The notes: a model not told the origin generated them from the sequence alone. DNA of 64,000 bases from an uncultured Lachnospiraceae bacterium (GCA_900316075.1 ONBT01000004.1:1-64000); one strand, 5' to 3'; positions 8,153 through 15,903 are shown, counted from the stretch's first letter. Made by a program: numbers and translations.

Positions 8153-8638
8153 TCACTCTTCCTCACCTAAGTCCATGGCTTCATTGATGGCCCGCTCGGA
8201 AGCAATATAGAGAGGTAGGGTGAAATACTCGAGAACTGCCCCGTAGAAGGCGGACAGGAAGGCTACGGCAAGGGCGGGGCCTGTGGTCGCAGGGTCGGAA
8301 AAGTTCTGCAGGAAAGAAATCACTCCGATAACAATGGAAATCAGGCTGCCGCAGACAATGAGGCGCTGGCAGACAGAGACGGAGAGCTTGATGTTTTTCA
8401 GCTCCAGCAGGGAATAGTTTTTCTGCCCTATGGAGAAGGCCTTGTGGAAGTCCTTCTGGCAGCCGAAAACGAGCATTCCCACGATGACAATAGCCAGAAT
8501 GATCAGAATGGTGGGAATATTAATGAAGTATTGGATCGGAGCGGGAAAGCCGTTGGCGGACCCGGCCGCCAGATAGAAAACCACAGCAAAGAGAATTACT
8601 TCAAACAAAAGAGAGAGCTTCACATTCATTTTTCTCAT
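8153..8638 (-). CDS. MotA/TolQ/ExbB-like integral membrane protein
   Basis: The start at 8638 has GGAGGTG upstream; the very long frame beyond it (to 9766) is antisense to a pseudouridine synthase and is not coding. The 161-residue product has spans at about 8-25, 35-55, 95-115 and 120-140. It shows a MotA-like pattern: DFHKAFSIGQKNY in the cytoplasmic part, then SFLQNFSDPATTGPALAVAFLSAFYGAVL, which is split in the family between two pore helices. MotA and ExbB proteins form proton- or sodium-driven channels with a MotB/ExbD partner, but none is seen here. Its partner in the operon is the small LuxR-type protein. The transported ion or signal is unknown. Confidence 0.7.
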   Translation of the reverse strand: MRKMNVKLSLLFEVILFAVVFYLAAGSANGFPAPIQYFINIPTILIILAIVIVGMLVFGCQKDFHKAFSIGQKNYSLLELKNIKLSVSVCQRLIVCGSLISIVIGVISFLQNFSDPATTGPALAVAFLSAFYGAVLEYFTLPLYIASERAINEAMDLGEEE

Positions 8639-8818
8639 GGCAAACACCTCCCGGATTGGAAAGCCGAATTCTTCAGAAACGCGTGAAAGAAAACCGCTGC
8701 GCAGCGTCATTTCCCTTCCTGAAAACACTATAGCACCGTAAATGGGATGATAAAATACTACCTTTTTGAAAAAACATCGGCTATGATTCCGGTATACATT
8801 TTTGAAAGAGGAATGAGC

Positions 8819-9748
8819 ATGCGTCTTGATAAATACCTGGCCACGGTCGGCGTCGGCAGCCGGAAGGAAGTGAAGATTCTCTGCAGGAAGCAGATGGTGA
8901 GGGTAAACGGGGAAATCGTGCGGGATTCCGACGCTGACATCGATGAGAATAATGATACTGTCACGGTGGACGGTGCGGAAGTCGTCTGGAAAGCCCACCA
9001 TTACTACATGCTGAACAAGCCCGCAGGGGTGGTGTCCTCCACGAGAGAGGGAAAGTCTGTAACCGTTCTGGACATTTTGGCAGGAGAAACACTTACCGGT
9101 GAACCCGTTATCTATGGAGGGCAGGAGCCTGCAGCGAATGCCCGCAGCCTTTCTCCGGTTGGCCGTCTGGACAAGGATACGACGGGGCTTCTGATTCTGA
9201 CGGACGACGGCCCGCTGATTCATGAGCTCTTGTCCCCGAAGAAGCATGTGGAGAAGGAATATATCGTGGGACTCAGAGACCGTATTTCCGACGCAGACAT
9301 GAAGCATTTGGAAGATGGTGTGGATATCGGAGATGAGGAGCCGACTCTGCCGGCGAAAGTCTTTCGGGAGACCGATTCGGCTGGAAAGTGTATGCAGCCA
9401 GCAGGAGAGGCAGATGCAAATGCAAGCGCTTACATTCCTGCAGACGAAATCCACATAGTGCTCCATGAGGGCCGTTTCCACCAAGTGAAGAGGATGCTCG
9501 GAGCAGTAGGAAACGAAGTCCTTGCCCTGAAGCGGATCCGCATGGGAAATCTGAAACTGGATGCAAATCTGCAGGAAGGCAGATACCGGGAACTGACGGA
9601 TGAAGATCTGGAACTTTTGAAAGGCAGCAGGAGTGAAATGGAGGACCTGACTGACCGGCAGGTGTACGAAACGTCCATCGGTCCGGTCTGCATGTCGAAG
9701 AAGGAATACGCGGATTATCTGGATGCCTTGGAGATGCAGAAAAAGTAG
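8819..9748 (+). CDS. S4-domain pseudouridine synthase, RsuA/RluB/RluE family
   Basis: The enzyme converts a uridine of rRNA to pseudouridine. An S4 RNA-binding domain (MRLDKYLATVGVGSRKEV, residues 1-60) precedes the synthase domain. The catalytic motif GRLDKDTTGLLILT carries the nucleophile Asp118. Later HEGRFHQVKRML and ALKRIRMGNLKL match the RsuA/RluB group. At 309 residues it is longer than usual (about 240): there is an insert near 95-112 and a 60-residue C-terminal tail. The ATG at 8819 is 7 bp from AAAGAGG; an ATG at 8813 is too close. It is transcribed divergently from the MotA-like gene across a 180-bp gap in which I see no strong promoter. Confidence 0.9.
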   Translation: MRLDKYLATVGVGSRKEVKILCRKQMVRVNGEIVRDSDADIDENNDTVTVDGAEVVWKAHHYYMLNKPAGVVSSTREGKSVTVLDILAGETLTGEPVIYGGQEPAANARSLSPVGRLDKDTTGLLILTDDGPLIHELLSPKKHVEKEYIVGLRDRISDADMKHLEDGVDIGDEEPTLPAKVFRETDSAGKCMQPAGEADANASAYIPADEIHIVLHEGRFHQVKRMLGAVGNEVLALKRIRMGNLKLDANLQEGRYRELTDEDLELLKGSRSEMEDLTDRQVYETSIGPVCMSKKEYADYLDALEMQKK

Positions 9749-9752
9749 GCGC

Positions 9753-9768
9753 TCTACATTAGTCATGA
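9753..9768 (+). repeat. Intergenic word TTTACATTAKTCATGA, copy A
   Basis: TCTACATTAGTCATGA stands immediately upstream of the TATAAT at 9774-9779 that probably drives the YqeY gene. It is one of about ten matches to the same word in this window. Confidence 0.45.
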
Positions 9769-9773
9769 AGTGC

Positions 9774-9779
9774 TATAAT
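9774..9779 (+). promoter_or_regulatory. Candidate -10 (TATAAT) for the YqeY-like gene
   Basis: A perfect TATAAT lies 38 bp before the chosen ATG. The position where a -35 should be carries the repeated intergenic word instead of TTGACA. Confidence 0.45.
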
Positions 9780-9816
9780 GGCATCCGGCAAAAATTTCTG
9801 AGAAAGGATGAAGATA

Positions 9817-10254
9817 ATGGAATTCGACCAGCTGAAAAAAGACATGGTACAGGCCATGAAGGACCACGATAAGCAGAAGAAGGAGGTGCTTTCATCTCTG
9901 GTATCCGCGGTGAAGATGGCGGGTATCAACGCGGGCGATCGGGAAAATATTCCTTCCGAGCTCGTGGACAAGACGATTCTGAAGGAACTGAAAGGCGCCA
10001 AGGAGCAGCTCGATACCTGCCCGGATAGCCGCGCGGACCTGAAAGCTCAGTATCAGTACAATTATGACCTGATTGCCTCCTATGCTCCCCAGCTCATGAG
10101 CGCGGATGAGGTCAAGGCATACGTCACAGAAAAGTACGCGGACCTCGTAGCTTCGAAGGATATGGGAAAAATCATGAAGACCGTCATGGCCAACCTCAAA
10201 GGAAAGGCCGACGGCAAGACCATAAACGCAGTCATCAAGGAGCTTACGGCGTAA
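9817..10254 (+). CDS. GatB/YqeY domain protein
   Basis: The 145-residue protein is a stand-alone YqeY, homologous to the C-terminal tRNA-binding domain of the GatB amidotransferase subunit. Its sequence (FDQLKKDMVQAMKDHDKQKKEVLSSLVSAVK, split across two helices) and ending KGKADGKTINAVIKELTA fit the family end to end at normal length. The cellular role is not settled; a link to tRNA-dependent amidation or tRNA binding is presumed. The ATG at 9817 is favoured over 9808 because AAAGGATG lies 7-8 bp upstream of it. It has its own promoter region and is followed by a separate promoter for ispF. Confidence 0.88.
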   Translation: MEFDQLKKDMVQAMKDHDKQKKEVLSSLVSAVKMAGINAGDRENIPSELVDKTILKELKGAKEQLDTCPDSRADLKAQYQYNYDLIASYAPQLMSADEVKAYVTEKYADLVASKDMGKIMKTVMANLKGKADGKTINAVIKELTA

Positions 10255-10262
10255 GCGCTTAC
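10251..10262 (+). promoter_or_regulatory. cre-like palindrome GTAAGCGCTTAC
   Basis: The perfect 12-bp palindrome overlaps the YqeY stop codon and matches the core of catabolite-responsive elements bound by CcpA in Firmicutes. It is one of several close copies between 9.4 and 14.8 kb; function is unproven. Confidence 0.3.
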
Positions 10263-10294
10263 ATTGCATACCAAAGGAAGCCGGTGTGCGCTAA

Positions 10295-10323
10295 TTGAAC
10301 ACTTGGGCGTCCTATGCTAGAAT
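10295..10323 (+). promoter_or_regulatory. SigA-type promoter upstream of ispF
   Basis: TTGAAC (10295-10300), a 17-bp spacer and TAGAAT (10318-10323) form a good vegetative promoter. The start of transcription would fall near 10330, at the foot of the hairpin that follows. Confidence 0.7.
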
Positions 10324-10326
10324 AGC

Positions 10327-10358
10327 AGCCGGTGCGAAGAGTCGTACCGGCTCTTTTC
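10327..10358 (+). terminator. Hairpin with U-tract directly after the ispF promoter
   Basis: AGCCGGT (10327-10333) pairs with ACCGGCT (10346-10352) and CTTTTC follows. It looks like an intrinsic terminator, yet it sits at about +1 of the promoter before ispF, so it could be a leader attenuator or the end of YqeY transcription. Confidence 0.5.
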
Positions 10359-10414
10359 ATGTGCGGATTGATATTTCGCATGGAGAGCAGATTCAATAGA
10401 TGGAGAAATGAAAA

Positions 10415-10918
10415 ATGCGGATAGGAACCGGCTATGACGTCCACCGGCTGGTGCCGGACAGGGACCTGATTCTGGGAGGCGTCTCCATTCCATATGAGAT
10501 GGGCCTTCTGGGTCACAGCGACGCGGACGTGCTGCTGCATGCCGTCATGGACGCCCTCCTGGGGGCGGCGGCCCTTGGGGACATCGGCCTCCACTTCCCG
10601 GATACGGATGAGAAGTACGCGGGAGCCTCTTCGATTGAACTTACGAAGCAGGTCCGGCGGATGCTCCTGGAGAAAGGGTATACAATCAATAATGTAGACG
10701 CCACCATAGTCTGTCAGGCTCCCAAGCTCCGGCCCTATATTGACAGCATGCGGCAGAATATCGCGGATGCCCTGCTGGTCCCTCTTGACAGTGTAAGTGT
10801 CAAGGCAACGACGGAAGAAGGGCTCGGCTTCACCGGAAACGGAGAAGGCATTGCGGCCCAGGCGGTCTGTACGATTGAAAATCTCTATGATGGCTCCGGC
10901 TGTGCCTGTCAAACCTGA
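10415..10918 (+). CDS. ispF: 2-C-methyl-D-erythritol 2,4-cyclodiphosphate synthase
   Basis: IspF closes the cyclodiphosphate ring in the MEP isoprenoid pathway. The 167-residue protein starts [12 protein letters not shown] with zinc ligands Asp8 and His10, followed by [20 protein letters not shown] with the third metal ligand and active-site residues. [14 protein letters not shown] and the C-terminal [17 protein letters not shown] are all family motifs. Length is normal (about 160). The start is fixed by the conserved N-terminus. It is transcribed alone, from the promoter at 10295, with a 91-bp gap to cysS. No other MEP gene is in the window. Confidence 0.97.
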   Translation: MRIGTGYDVHRLVPDRDLILGGVSIPYEMGLLGHSDADVLLHAVMDALLGAAALGDIGLHFPDTDEKYAGASSIELTKQVRRMLLEKGYTINNVDATIVCQAPKLRPYIDSMRQNIADALLVPLDSVSVKATTEEGLGFTGNGEGIAAQAVCTIENLYDGSGCACQT

Positions 10919-10984
10919 GGGGCTGGGAATTCGTATATAGTTGCCGCAGGGCAGCAGGTGAAAGGCCTGCAGGAGAGCGGCGGA

Positions 10985-11000
10985 TTTACATTATTCATGA
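10985..11000 (+). repeat. Intergenic word TTTACATTATTCATGA, copy B
   Basis: A perfect copy of the consensus ends 9 bp before the cysS ATG, immediately upstream of the GGGAAAG ribosome site. As an mRNA element it would overlap the initiation region. Confidence 0.5.
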
Positions 11001-11009
11001 GGGAAAGAA

Positions 11010-12422
11010 ATGATCAGAATCTATAACACTCTGACAGCGAAAAAACAGGACTTCGTGCCAATTAAGGAAGGGCATGTGTCCATGTATGTCTGCGGGCCGA
11101 CGGTATACAATTTCATCCATATCGGAAATGCCCGCCCTATGATTGTTTTCGACACGGTGCGGAGGTATTTCACCTATGCCGGGTATGAGGTCAATTACGT
11201 CTCGAATTTCACGGATGTCGATGACAAGATCATCAAGGAGGCCATCGAAGAGGGCTCGACCGCCGAAGAAATTTCGAAGCGCTATATCGCGGAATGCAAG
11301 AAGGACATGGCTTCAATCGGCGTTATGCCGGCCACGACCCATCCCCAGGCGACCCAGGAAATCGACGGGATGATCGACATGATTCAGTCCCTGATTGATA
11401 AGGGGTACGCCTATGCCGTAGACGACGGGACCGTGTATTACCGGATTCGGAAGTTCGACCGCTACGGGGAACTCTCCCACAAGAATATCGACGACCTCGA
11501 AGGCGGCCACCGGTCCATCTTCACGAACGGGGAAGAGCAGAAGGAGGATCCGCTGGATTTCGTCCTCTGGAAGCCGAAGAAGGAAGGGGAGCCTTTCTGG
11601 AAATCTCCCTGGTGCGAAGGCCGGCCGGGCTGGCATATCGAGTGCTCGGTCATGGCAAAGCGCTATCTGGGCGATACAATCGATATCCACGCCGGCGGGG
11701 AGGACCTGATCTTCCCCCATCACGAGAACGAGATTGCCCAGTCGGAGGCGGCAAACGGGGTGAAGTTTGCCAATTACTGGATGCACAATGCCTTCCTGAA
11801 TATTAATAATCAGAAGATGTCCAAATCTTTGGGCAATTTCTTCACGGTTCGTGAAATTCTTGACAAGTACGAGGGCCGGGTTCTCCGCTTCTTCATGCTG
11901 TCGGCTCACTACCGTTCGCCCCTGAACTTCTCGGATGAGCTCATGAAATCCGCCAAGGCTTCGATGAAGCGGATCATCACCTGCGAATCTGCTGTCCTTG
12001 ACCGCTGCGGGAAAGTCATCGATAAGGCGGACCTTGCGGCAGCAGGCGGGGAGACCGTGAAAGCGCTTACATCCTATAAAGAAGCTTTTTGCGCGTCCAT
12101 GGATGATGACTTCAATACGGCGGATGCCCTGGCGGCCGTCTTTGACCTTGTTCGTTACATCAATACAAATATTGCCGCAGCAACGGACGCGGATGCGGCG
12201 GCCATGAACGGCATGCTCCATGAGCTGACCCAGGTGCTGGGTCTGGATATCGAGCCCAGGGCCGAGCAGGCGGACGCTGAAATCGACGCCCTGATTGAAG
12301 AGAGGCAGGCAGCCCGGAAGGCAAAGGAATTCGCCAGGGCGGATGCCATCCGGGATCAGCTCAAGGGCATGGGCATCATTCTCGAGGACACGAAGGACGG
12401 GGTCAAGTGGAAGAGGGTATGA
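11010..12422 (+). CDS. cysS: Cysteinyl-tRNA synthetase
   Basis: This class I synthetase charges tRNA-Cys. The 470-residue protein has the zinc/substrate cysteine Cys28 in MYVCGPTVYN, the HIGH-type motif HIGN at 37-40, GWHIECSVM and GGEDLIFPHHENE supplying other zinc ligands, and KMSKS at 269-273. The C-terminal helical domain ends ILEDTKDGVKWKRV, as usual. Length is typical. GGGAAAG precedes the ATG. Its stop overlaps the start of the mini-RNase III gene (ATGA), a pairing common in Firmicutes. A cre-like 14-mer (TGAAAGCGCTTACA) occurs inside the gene at 12058-12071. Confidence 0.98.
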   Translation: MIRIYNTLTAKKQDFVPIKEGHVSMYVCGPTVYNFIHIGNARPMIVFDTVRRYFTYAGYEVNYVSNFTDVDDKIIKEAIEEGSTAEEISKRYIAECKKDMASIGVMPATTHPQATQEIDGMIDMIQSLIDKGYAYAVDDGTVYYRIRKFDRYGELSHKNIDDLEGGHRSIFTNGEEQKEDPLDFVLWKPKKEGEPFWKSPWCEGRPGWHIECSVMAKRYLGDTIDIHAGGEDLIFPHHENEIAQSEAANGVKFANYWMHNAFLNINNQKMSKSLGNFFTVREILDKYEGRVLRFFMLSAHYRSPLNFSDELMKSAKASMKRIITCESAVLDRCGKVIDKADLAAAGGETVKALTSYKEAFCASMDDDFNTADALAAVFDLVRYINTNIAAATDADAAAMNGMLHELTQVLGLDIEPRAEQADAEIDALIEERQAARKAKEFARADAIRDQLKGMGIILEDTKDGVKWKRV

Positions 12423-12946
12423 CAAGTTCTGCTGATATTGAAGCAATCCGCAGGGAAATCGCAGAGAAGGCTCCGGATCGGATAAAAGAAGATTACGCGG
12501 CGGCAATTGCCCAGACAGGTTTTTCGGAAAAGAGCATCCTCCTTTACTTTGGGCTGGAAGCACCGGATATCCGGACTTATTCCCCCCTGCCCCTGGCCTT
12601 CATCGGAGACGACGTATACGGGGTTATAGTCCGGACCCTGGTCGTGGGGAAGGGCAATACATCTCCCGGCAAGCTTCATACGAAGTGCGCTTCGATTGAA
12701 AATGCCGGGGCCCAGGCAAGGCTGCTTTCCACAATCGAGGAAGTACTTTCGGATGAAGAGGCGGATATCGTCCGCCGGGGCCGGAATTCCAAGCCCCACA
12801 CTATGGCAAAGAACGCGAGCGTGACGGACTATCTGGCGGCAACGGCCCTGGAGGCCCTGATCGGTTATCTTTACGTGCTGGGCAGGAATGAGCGGATTCT
12901 GTACCTGGTGAAAACGGGACTGGCTCGGACGGGACTGCTGCAGTGA
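12419..12946 (+). CDS. mrnC: Mini-ribonuclease III
   Basis: MrnC is an RNase III catalytic domain without a dsRNA-binding domain; in Bacillus it matures 23S rRNA ends. The 175-residue protein shows PLPLAFIGDDVYGVIVR, with the catalytic acidic residues, RRGRNSKPHTMAKNASVTDYLAATALEALIGYLYVLG, split in two family blocks, and the final helix. It is 30-40 residues longer than average because of an N-terminal extension. The ATG at 12419 overlaps the cysS TGA; a GTG at 12407 is an alternative. Its place between cysS and rlmB matches other Firmicutes and points to coupled rRNA maturation and modification. Confidence 0.93.
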   Translation: MTSSADIEAIRREIAEKAPDRIKEDYAAAIAQTGFSEKSILLYFGLEAPDIRTYSPLPLAFIGDDVYGVIVRTLVVGKGNTSPGKLHTKCASIENAGAQARLLSTIEEVLSDEEADIVRRGRNSKPHTMAKNASVTDYLAATALEALIGYLYVLGRNERILYLVKTGLARTGLLQ

Positions 12947-13037
12947 AAATCCGGAATGGATTCTGCAGTACGAATATCTGAAAATGTATACAAATCTGAT
13001 ATGCGGGCAATGACTGCATATCTTTATGGAGAGAGAA

Positions 13038-13790
13038 ATGCGTGACGCAGCAAGTGTATTATATGGGCGAAATACCGTCAGCGAGGCCCTGAAAGGGGAC
13101 ACGACGGTAGAGCGGATCTTCCTGCTGGACGGGAACCACGACGGGGTCCTGGGGAATATCTTCAAGGAGGCAAAGAAGCGGGGCATCCGGGTGGACTTTG
13201 TCGGGAAAGACCGCCTGGATGAGATGACGCATAATGGGAAGCACCAGGGTGTATGCGCTTACATTTCAGCCTTCGAATATGCTGAGGTTGACGACATTCT
13301 GAACCGGGCGAAGGAAAAAGGAGAGGACCCTTTCATTATTCTCCTCGATGACATCGTGGACCCCCACAACCTCGGGGCAATCATCCGGTCGGCAAACGTA
13401 TGCGGAGCCCACGGGGTCATCATCCCGAAGAACAACGCAGCCGGTCTCACGGACACGGCGGCCAAGGCGGCAGAGGGGGCGCTTTCATATACGCCGGTGG
13501 CCCGGGTGACGAATCTCAGCCGGACTATCGATGAACTGAAAGAACAGGGCATCTGGTTTGCCTGTGCGGATATGGGCGGGGAAGCTGCCTACCAGCAGAA
13601 CCTGACCGGGCCAATAGGCCTTGTGATCGGAAATGAGGGGAAGGGCGTATCGCCTCTGGTGAAGAAGAAGTGTGACTTCGTGACGTCGATACCGGTGAAG
13701 GGTGAGATTGAATCGCTGAATGCCTCGGTCGCTGCCGGGGTCCTCATGTACGAAGTGGTACGGCAGAGGACTGCTGTTGACAAGGCATGA
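13038..13790 (+). CDS. rlmB: 23S rRNA (guanosine-2'-O)-methyltransferase RlmB (SpoU/TrmH family)
   Basis: This SPOUT enzyme 2'-O-methylates a guanosine in 23S rRNA. A small N-terminal substrate domain (YGRNTVSEAL) precedes the knot domain with all three motifs: DPHNLGAIIRSANVCGAHG, GLVIGNEGKGVS and ESLNASVAAGVLMYE. At 250 residues it has normal length. The ATG at 13038 has GGAGAG at good distance; an ATG at 13026 lies further up without a site. The terminal 14 bp overlap the -35 of a strong promoter that fires into the gap downstream. It follows mrnC by 91 bp and ends the cysS-mrnC-rlmB cluster. Confidence 0.95.
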   Translation: MRDAASVLYGRNTVSEALKGDTTVERIFLLDGNHDGVLGNIFKEAKKRGIRVDFVGKDRLDEMTHNGKHQGVCAYISAFEYAEVDDILNRAKEKGEDPFIILLDDIVDPHNLGAIIRSANVCGAHGVIIPKNNAAGLTDTAAKAAEGALSYTPVARVTNLSRTIDELKEQGIWFACADMGGEAAYQQNLTGPIGLVIGNEGKGVSPLVKKKCDFVTSIPVKGEIESLNASVAAGVLMYEVVRQRTAVDKA

Positions 13791-13805
13791 AGATGTGCCT
13801 ATAAT
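13777..13805 (+). promoter_or_regulatory. Consensus promoter at the end of rlmB
   Basis: TTGACA (13777-13782), 17 bp and TATAAT (13800-13805) give a perfect SigA promoter. It drives the short unit ending in the hairpin at 13864-13913. Confidence 0.8.
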
Positions 13806-13811
13806 GTGCTT

Positions 13812-13913
13812 ATCAAGCAGCCGGTGAGATAGGTCGAGTCTATCCGATCTGGCGATTGTGTCTAAATGAAACGGCTACCTAATCGACCAAGACCAAGGTA
13901 GCCGTTTTCATTT
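13812..13913 (+). ncRNA. Candidate small RNA of about 100 nt
   Basis: Transcription from the consensus promoter at 13777-13805 would start near 13812 and stop at the strong terminator at 13864-13920. The RNA has no ORF with a ribosome site. Its 5' half can fold (GATAG at about 13827 with CTATC, flanked by CCGG/CTGG). I do not recognise a known RNA family; 6S RNA, SRP RNA and the common riboswitches do not fit. Alternatively it is a terminated leader of the sigma-factor gene downstream. Confidence 0.55.
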
Positions 13914-13920
13914 GTCTTTT
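13864..13920 (+). terminator. Strong bidirectional terminator
   Basis: AAATGAAACGGCTACCT (13864-13880) pairs with the reverse complement at 13896-13913 with a single bulge. T-rich sequence follows on the plus strand. The remaining gap 13921-14075 holds no recognised element. Confidence 0.8.
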
Positions 13921-14075
13921 CGACAAATATTGAACACTGTTATCAGAGAACAAATCGTGGAAATGAGCTGTAAAATTTCGCTCAACGAAAGTTTCATCCA
14001 CAGGCACCACCTTCCTTTCAAGCTCAGGTCGGAGAGTGCGACTACCCCATCGGCTGCCAGAAAAGCACACATAGG

Positions 14076-14690
14076 ATGAAAAGAGTATATATGCCTGCTG
14101 ATGAACTTGCAAGAAAAACTGACGAAGAGTTGATCGCGGTATATCGCGAGGGCGGCTCTGCAGCTTTAAACGAGCTCATGACCCGCTGCCAGCCCATGAT
14201 TGTGGGAATTGCGGGGAAGTACCACCTTCCGGACGGGGAGGCGGACGACCTCATGCAGGAGGGGCGCATTGGCCTTTTTAAGGCAGTGGAGAAGTACGAC
14301 GGGACAAGGGATACGAAGTTTTCGACCTATGCCTATATGTGCATTCAGAATGAGATCCGCCATGCGGTGCAGCGGTCGAACGCCATGTACAATCTCCTCC
14401 TGACCCAGGCCGATTCCCTGACAAATGCGGATGGGGAGAGCGTGGAAATCGAGGATTCAATCGAGAAGAATCCCGAGCACATCGTAGTCTCGGACGAGCG
14501 GGCCCGGGAGACCTATTCGGCCATCAAAAAGTCCCTTAGCGCCTTCGAGCAGGAGGTCCTGGACATGTATATGGACGGGGCAGACTATACCGAAATTGCC
14601 GAGGATATGGGAGAAAAGCCGAAATCCATCGACAACGCTCTGCAGCGCATCCGCCGGAAGGCCCGGGCGGCCATCCAAAAAACGCAGTAG
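14076..14690 (+). CDS. Sigma-70 family RNA polymerase factor, SigH-like
   Basis: The 204-residue protein has sigma region 2 (NELMTRCQPMIVGIAGKYH, DLMQEGRIGLFKAVEKYD, FSTYAYMCIQNEIRHAVQ) and region 4 (LSAFEQEVLDMYMDGADYTEIAEDMGEK, the HTH, then SIDNALQRIRRKARA). Region 1.1, region 3 and the N-terminus of a housekeeping factor are absent. The layout resembles SigH of spore formers, which usually lies near rlmB (yacO) in Firmicutes, as here. Sporulation itself cannot be inferred. The start at 14076 lacks a clear ribosome site; 14091 (MPADELARKTDEEL) is an equal candidate. Confidence 0.85.
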   Translation: MKRVYMPADELARKTDEELIAVYREGGSAALNELMTRCQPMIVGIAGKYHLPDGEADDLMQEGRIGLFKAVEKYDGTRDTKFSTYAYMCIQNEIRHAVQRSNAMYNLLLTQADSLTNADGESVEIEDSIEKNPEHIVVSDERARETYSAIKKSLSAFEQEVLDMYMDGADYTEIAEDMGEKPKSIDNALQRIRRKARAAIQKTQ

Positions 14691-14702
14691 AAGAACGTAA
14701 GA

Positions 14703-14741
14703 AAGACCGGAAACCAAGAGACAGGCTTCCGGTCTTTTTTT
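14703..14741 (+). terminator. Terminator of the sigma-factor gene
   Basis: AAGACCGGAA pairs with TTCCGGTCTT around an 18-nt loop region and eight T residues follow. Confidence 0.85.
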
Positions 14742-14752
14742 CGGATAATAGA

Positions 14753-14766
14753 TGTAAGCGCTTACA
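14753..14766. promoter_or_regulatory. Perfect cre-like palindrome TGTAAGCGCTTACA
   Basis: The 14-bp palindrome fits the CcpA cre consensus exactly. It lies in the gap between two convergent genes, after a terminator, where an operator would be unexpected. Confidence 0.4.
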
Positions 14767-14800
14767 CTCGAAGGAAGGAATTCCGGGGCAGGCAGGAGAT

Positions 14801-15655
14801 TCACACAATAGGAGCGGATTTTTTGGGGCTGTACTCCTTGAATGTGATGTGGATGGGCTTTCTCTTCTTGAATACAGAATAATAGGAAAAGCCGATTTCC
14901 TGCAGCTTTGCGGCCACCTCCTCGAAGTGGTCTGCAATCGTGGCCGGGGTGTGGGCGTCGGCCCCGAGGGTGATTTCCCGGCCGCCAAGCTCGTAGTAGC
15001 GGGAGAGAATCCGGTAGGAGGGATTGGGCTCCGTCATGCCGTTTCGAAAAGAGCCGGTGTTGACCTCCAGGGCTTTTCCATTGGCAATCAGCCACTTGAG
15101 GATCTCATCGATTCTGTCCGCGTATTTCTCATAGGAAAGGGTGCCCTCCAGGGGCCCATAGTTCTTTGCCGTATAGCGGGCGATGTAATCGAGATGGCCC
15201 AGAGAATCGAAGTCATGGAAGGCCTTGATATTCTCAAGCATACAGTCAAAGTAGGCATTGATAGAGGCTTCGGCGCTGCGGCTGGTATAGAATTCCGGAT
15301 AATAGGGGTCCAGGCCGTCCACCTCGTGGATACTGCCGATAACGAAGTCGAAGGAATTGTCTGCAAGAACTTTCCGGTGCTCTGCCAGGCAGTTCGTTTT
15401 CAGCCCCAGTTCCACTCCGAAGAGAATTTTGAAAGCCGGAGAGCCGTACTTTTCCTTCAGGGTTGAGACCCCTTCCCGGTAGGCAGGAAGGTCCAGGTCG
15501 AAGAGGCCCGGGTCGTGCTTATATTTGAGATCGAGGTGGTCTGTAATCGTAATTCCGGAAAGGCCGATGTCCCGGGCCCTTTCCACCATTTCCTCGGGCG
15601 GGGTGTCCGAGTCTCCGGAAAAGGCCGTATGCAGGTGGCAGTCATATAGATTCAT
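14801..15655 (-). CDS. hisJ: PHP-family histidinol-phosphatase
   Basis: The enzyme dephosphorylates histidinol phosphate in histidine synthesis. The 284-residue protein carries the PHP metal motifs in order: DCHLHTAFSGD, TDHLDLKY, GVELGLK, GSIHEVDGLDPYY, LGHLDYIARY and LGADAHTP. Length agrees with HisJ/HisK of Firmicutes. GGAG lies 8 bp before the ATG at 15655, and the ATG itself is part of the word ATTATTCATGAAT. A TATAAT on the minus strand near 15745 may be its -10. The hisH and hisF genes are 47 kb away, so the pathway is scattered. Other PHP phosphoesterases cannot be excluded from sequence alone. Confidence 0.85.
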   Translation of the reverse strand: MNLYDCHLHTAFSGDSDTPPEEMVERARDIGLSGITITDHLDLKYKHDPGLFDLDLPAYREGVSTLKEKYGSPAFKILFGVELGLKTNCLAEHRKVLADNSFDFVIGSIHEVDGLDPYYPEFYTSRSAEASINAYFDCMLENIKAFHDFDSLGHLDYIARYTAKNYGPLEGTLSYEKYADRIDEILKWLIANGKALEVNTGSFRNGMTEPNPSYRILSRYYELGGREITLGADAHTPATIADHFEEVAAKLQEIGFSYYSVFKKRKPIHITFKEYSPKKSAPIV

Positions 15656-15663
15656 GAATAATA
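15651..15663 (-). repeat. Intergenic word (ATTATTCATGAAT), copy J, over the hisJ start codon
   Basis: The minus strand carries ATTATTCATGAAT with the hisJ start codon at its centre. It shares the right-hand 13 bases of the recurring word, including the palindrome ATTCATGAAT. Confidence 0.35.
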
Positions 15664-15903
15664 TTCTCCTTCAGTAAGGACGGGCCGGACAAAAAGCCAT
15701 ATTCCGCGACGGAAACAGAAATTTAATGGGCCTGTCTTCAACGCGGATTATTATACTACAAGAAGTTTTGCGGTGAAGCGGGGAAGACCTATCCTTGAAG
15801 AAAGTTTCAACATGAAGAGGGCAGACGTGAAGTCTTATAGAAAAATGCACAGAGAGTCCTCCAATATTTGACAAAGTTTTAACAATTTTCAGGAACATTG
15901 CAC

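Noticed and set aside
8639..9766. Minus-strand frame extending the MotA-like gene to 537 codons
   Set aside because: The extra part is antisense to a clear pseudouridine synthase; the real start at 8638 has its own GGAGGTG and a family-like N-terminus.
13879..14112. Minus-strand ORF of 77 codons between rlmB and the sigma gene
   Set aside because: It runs through the strong terminator and has no start context; it is not likely to be translated.
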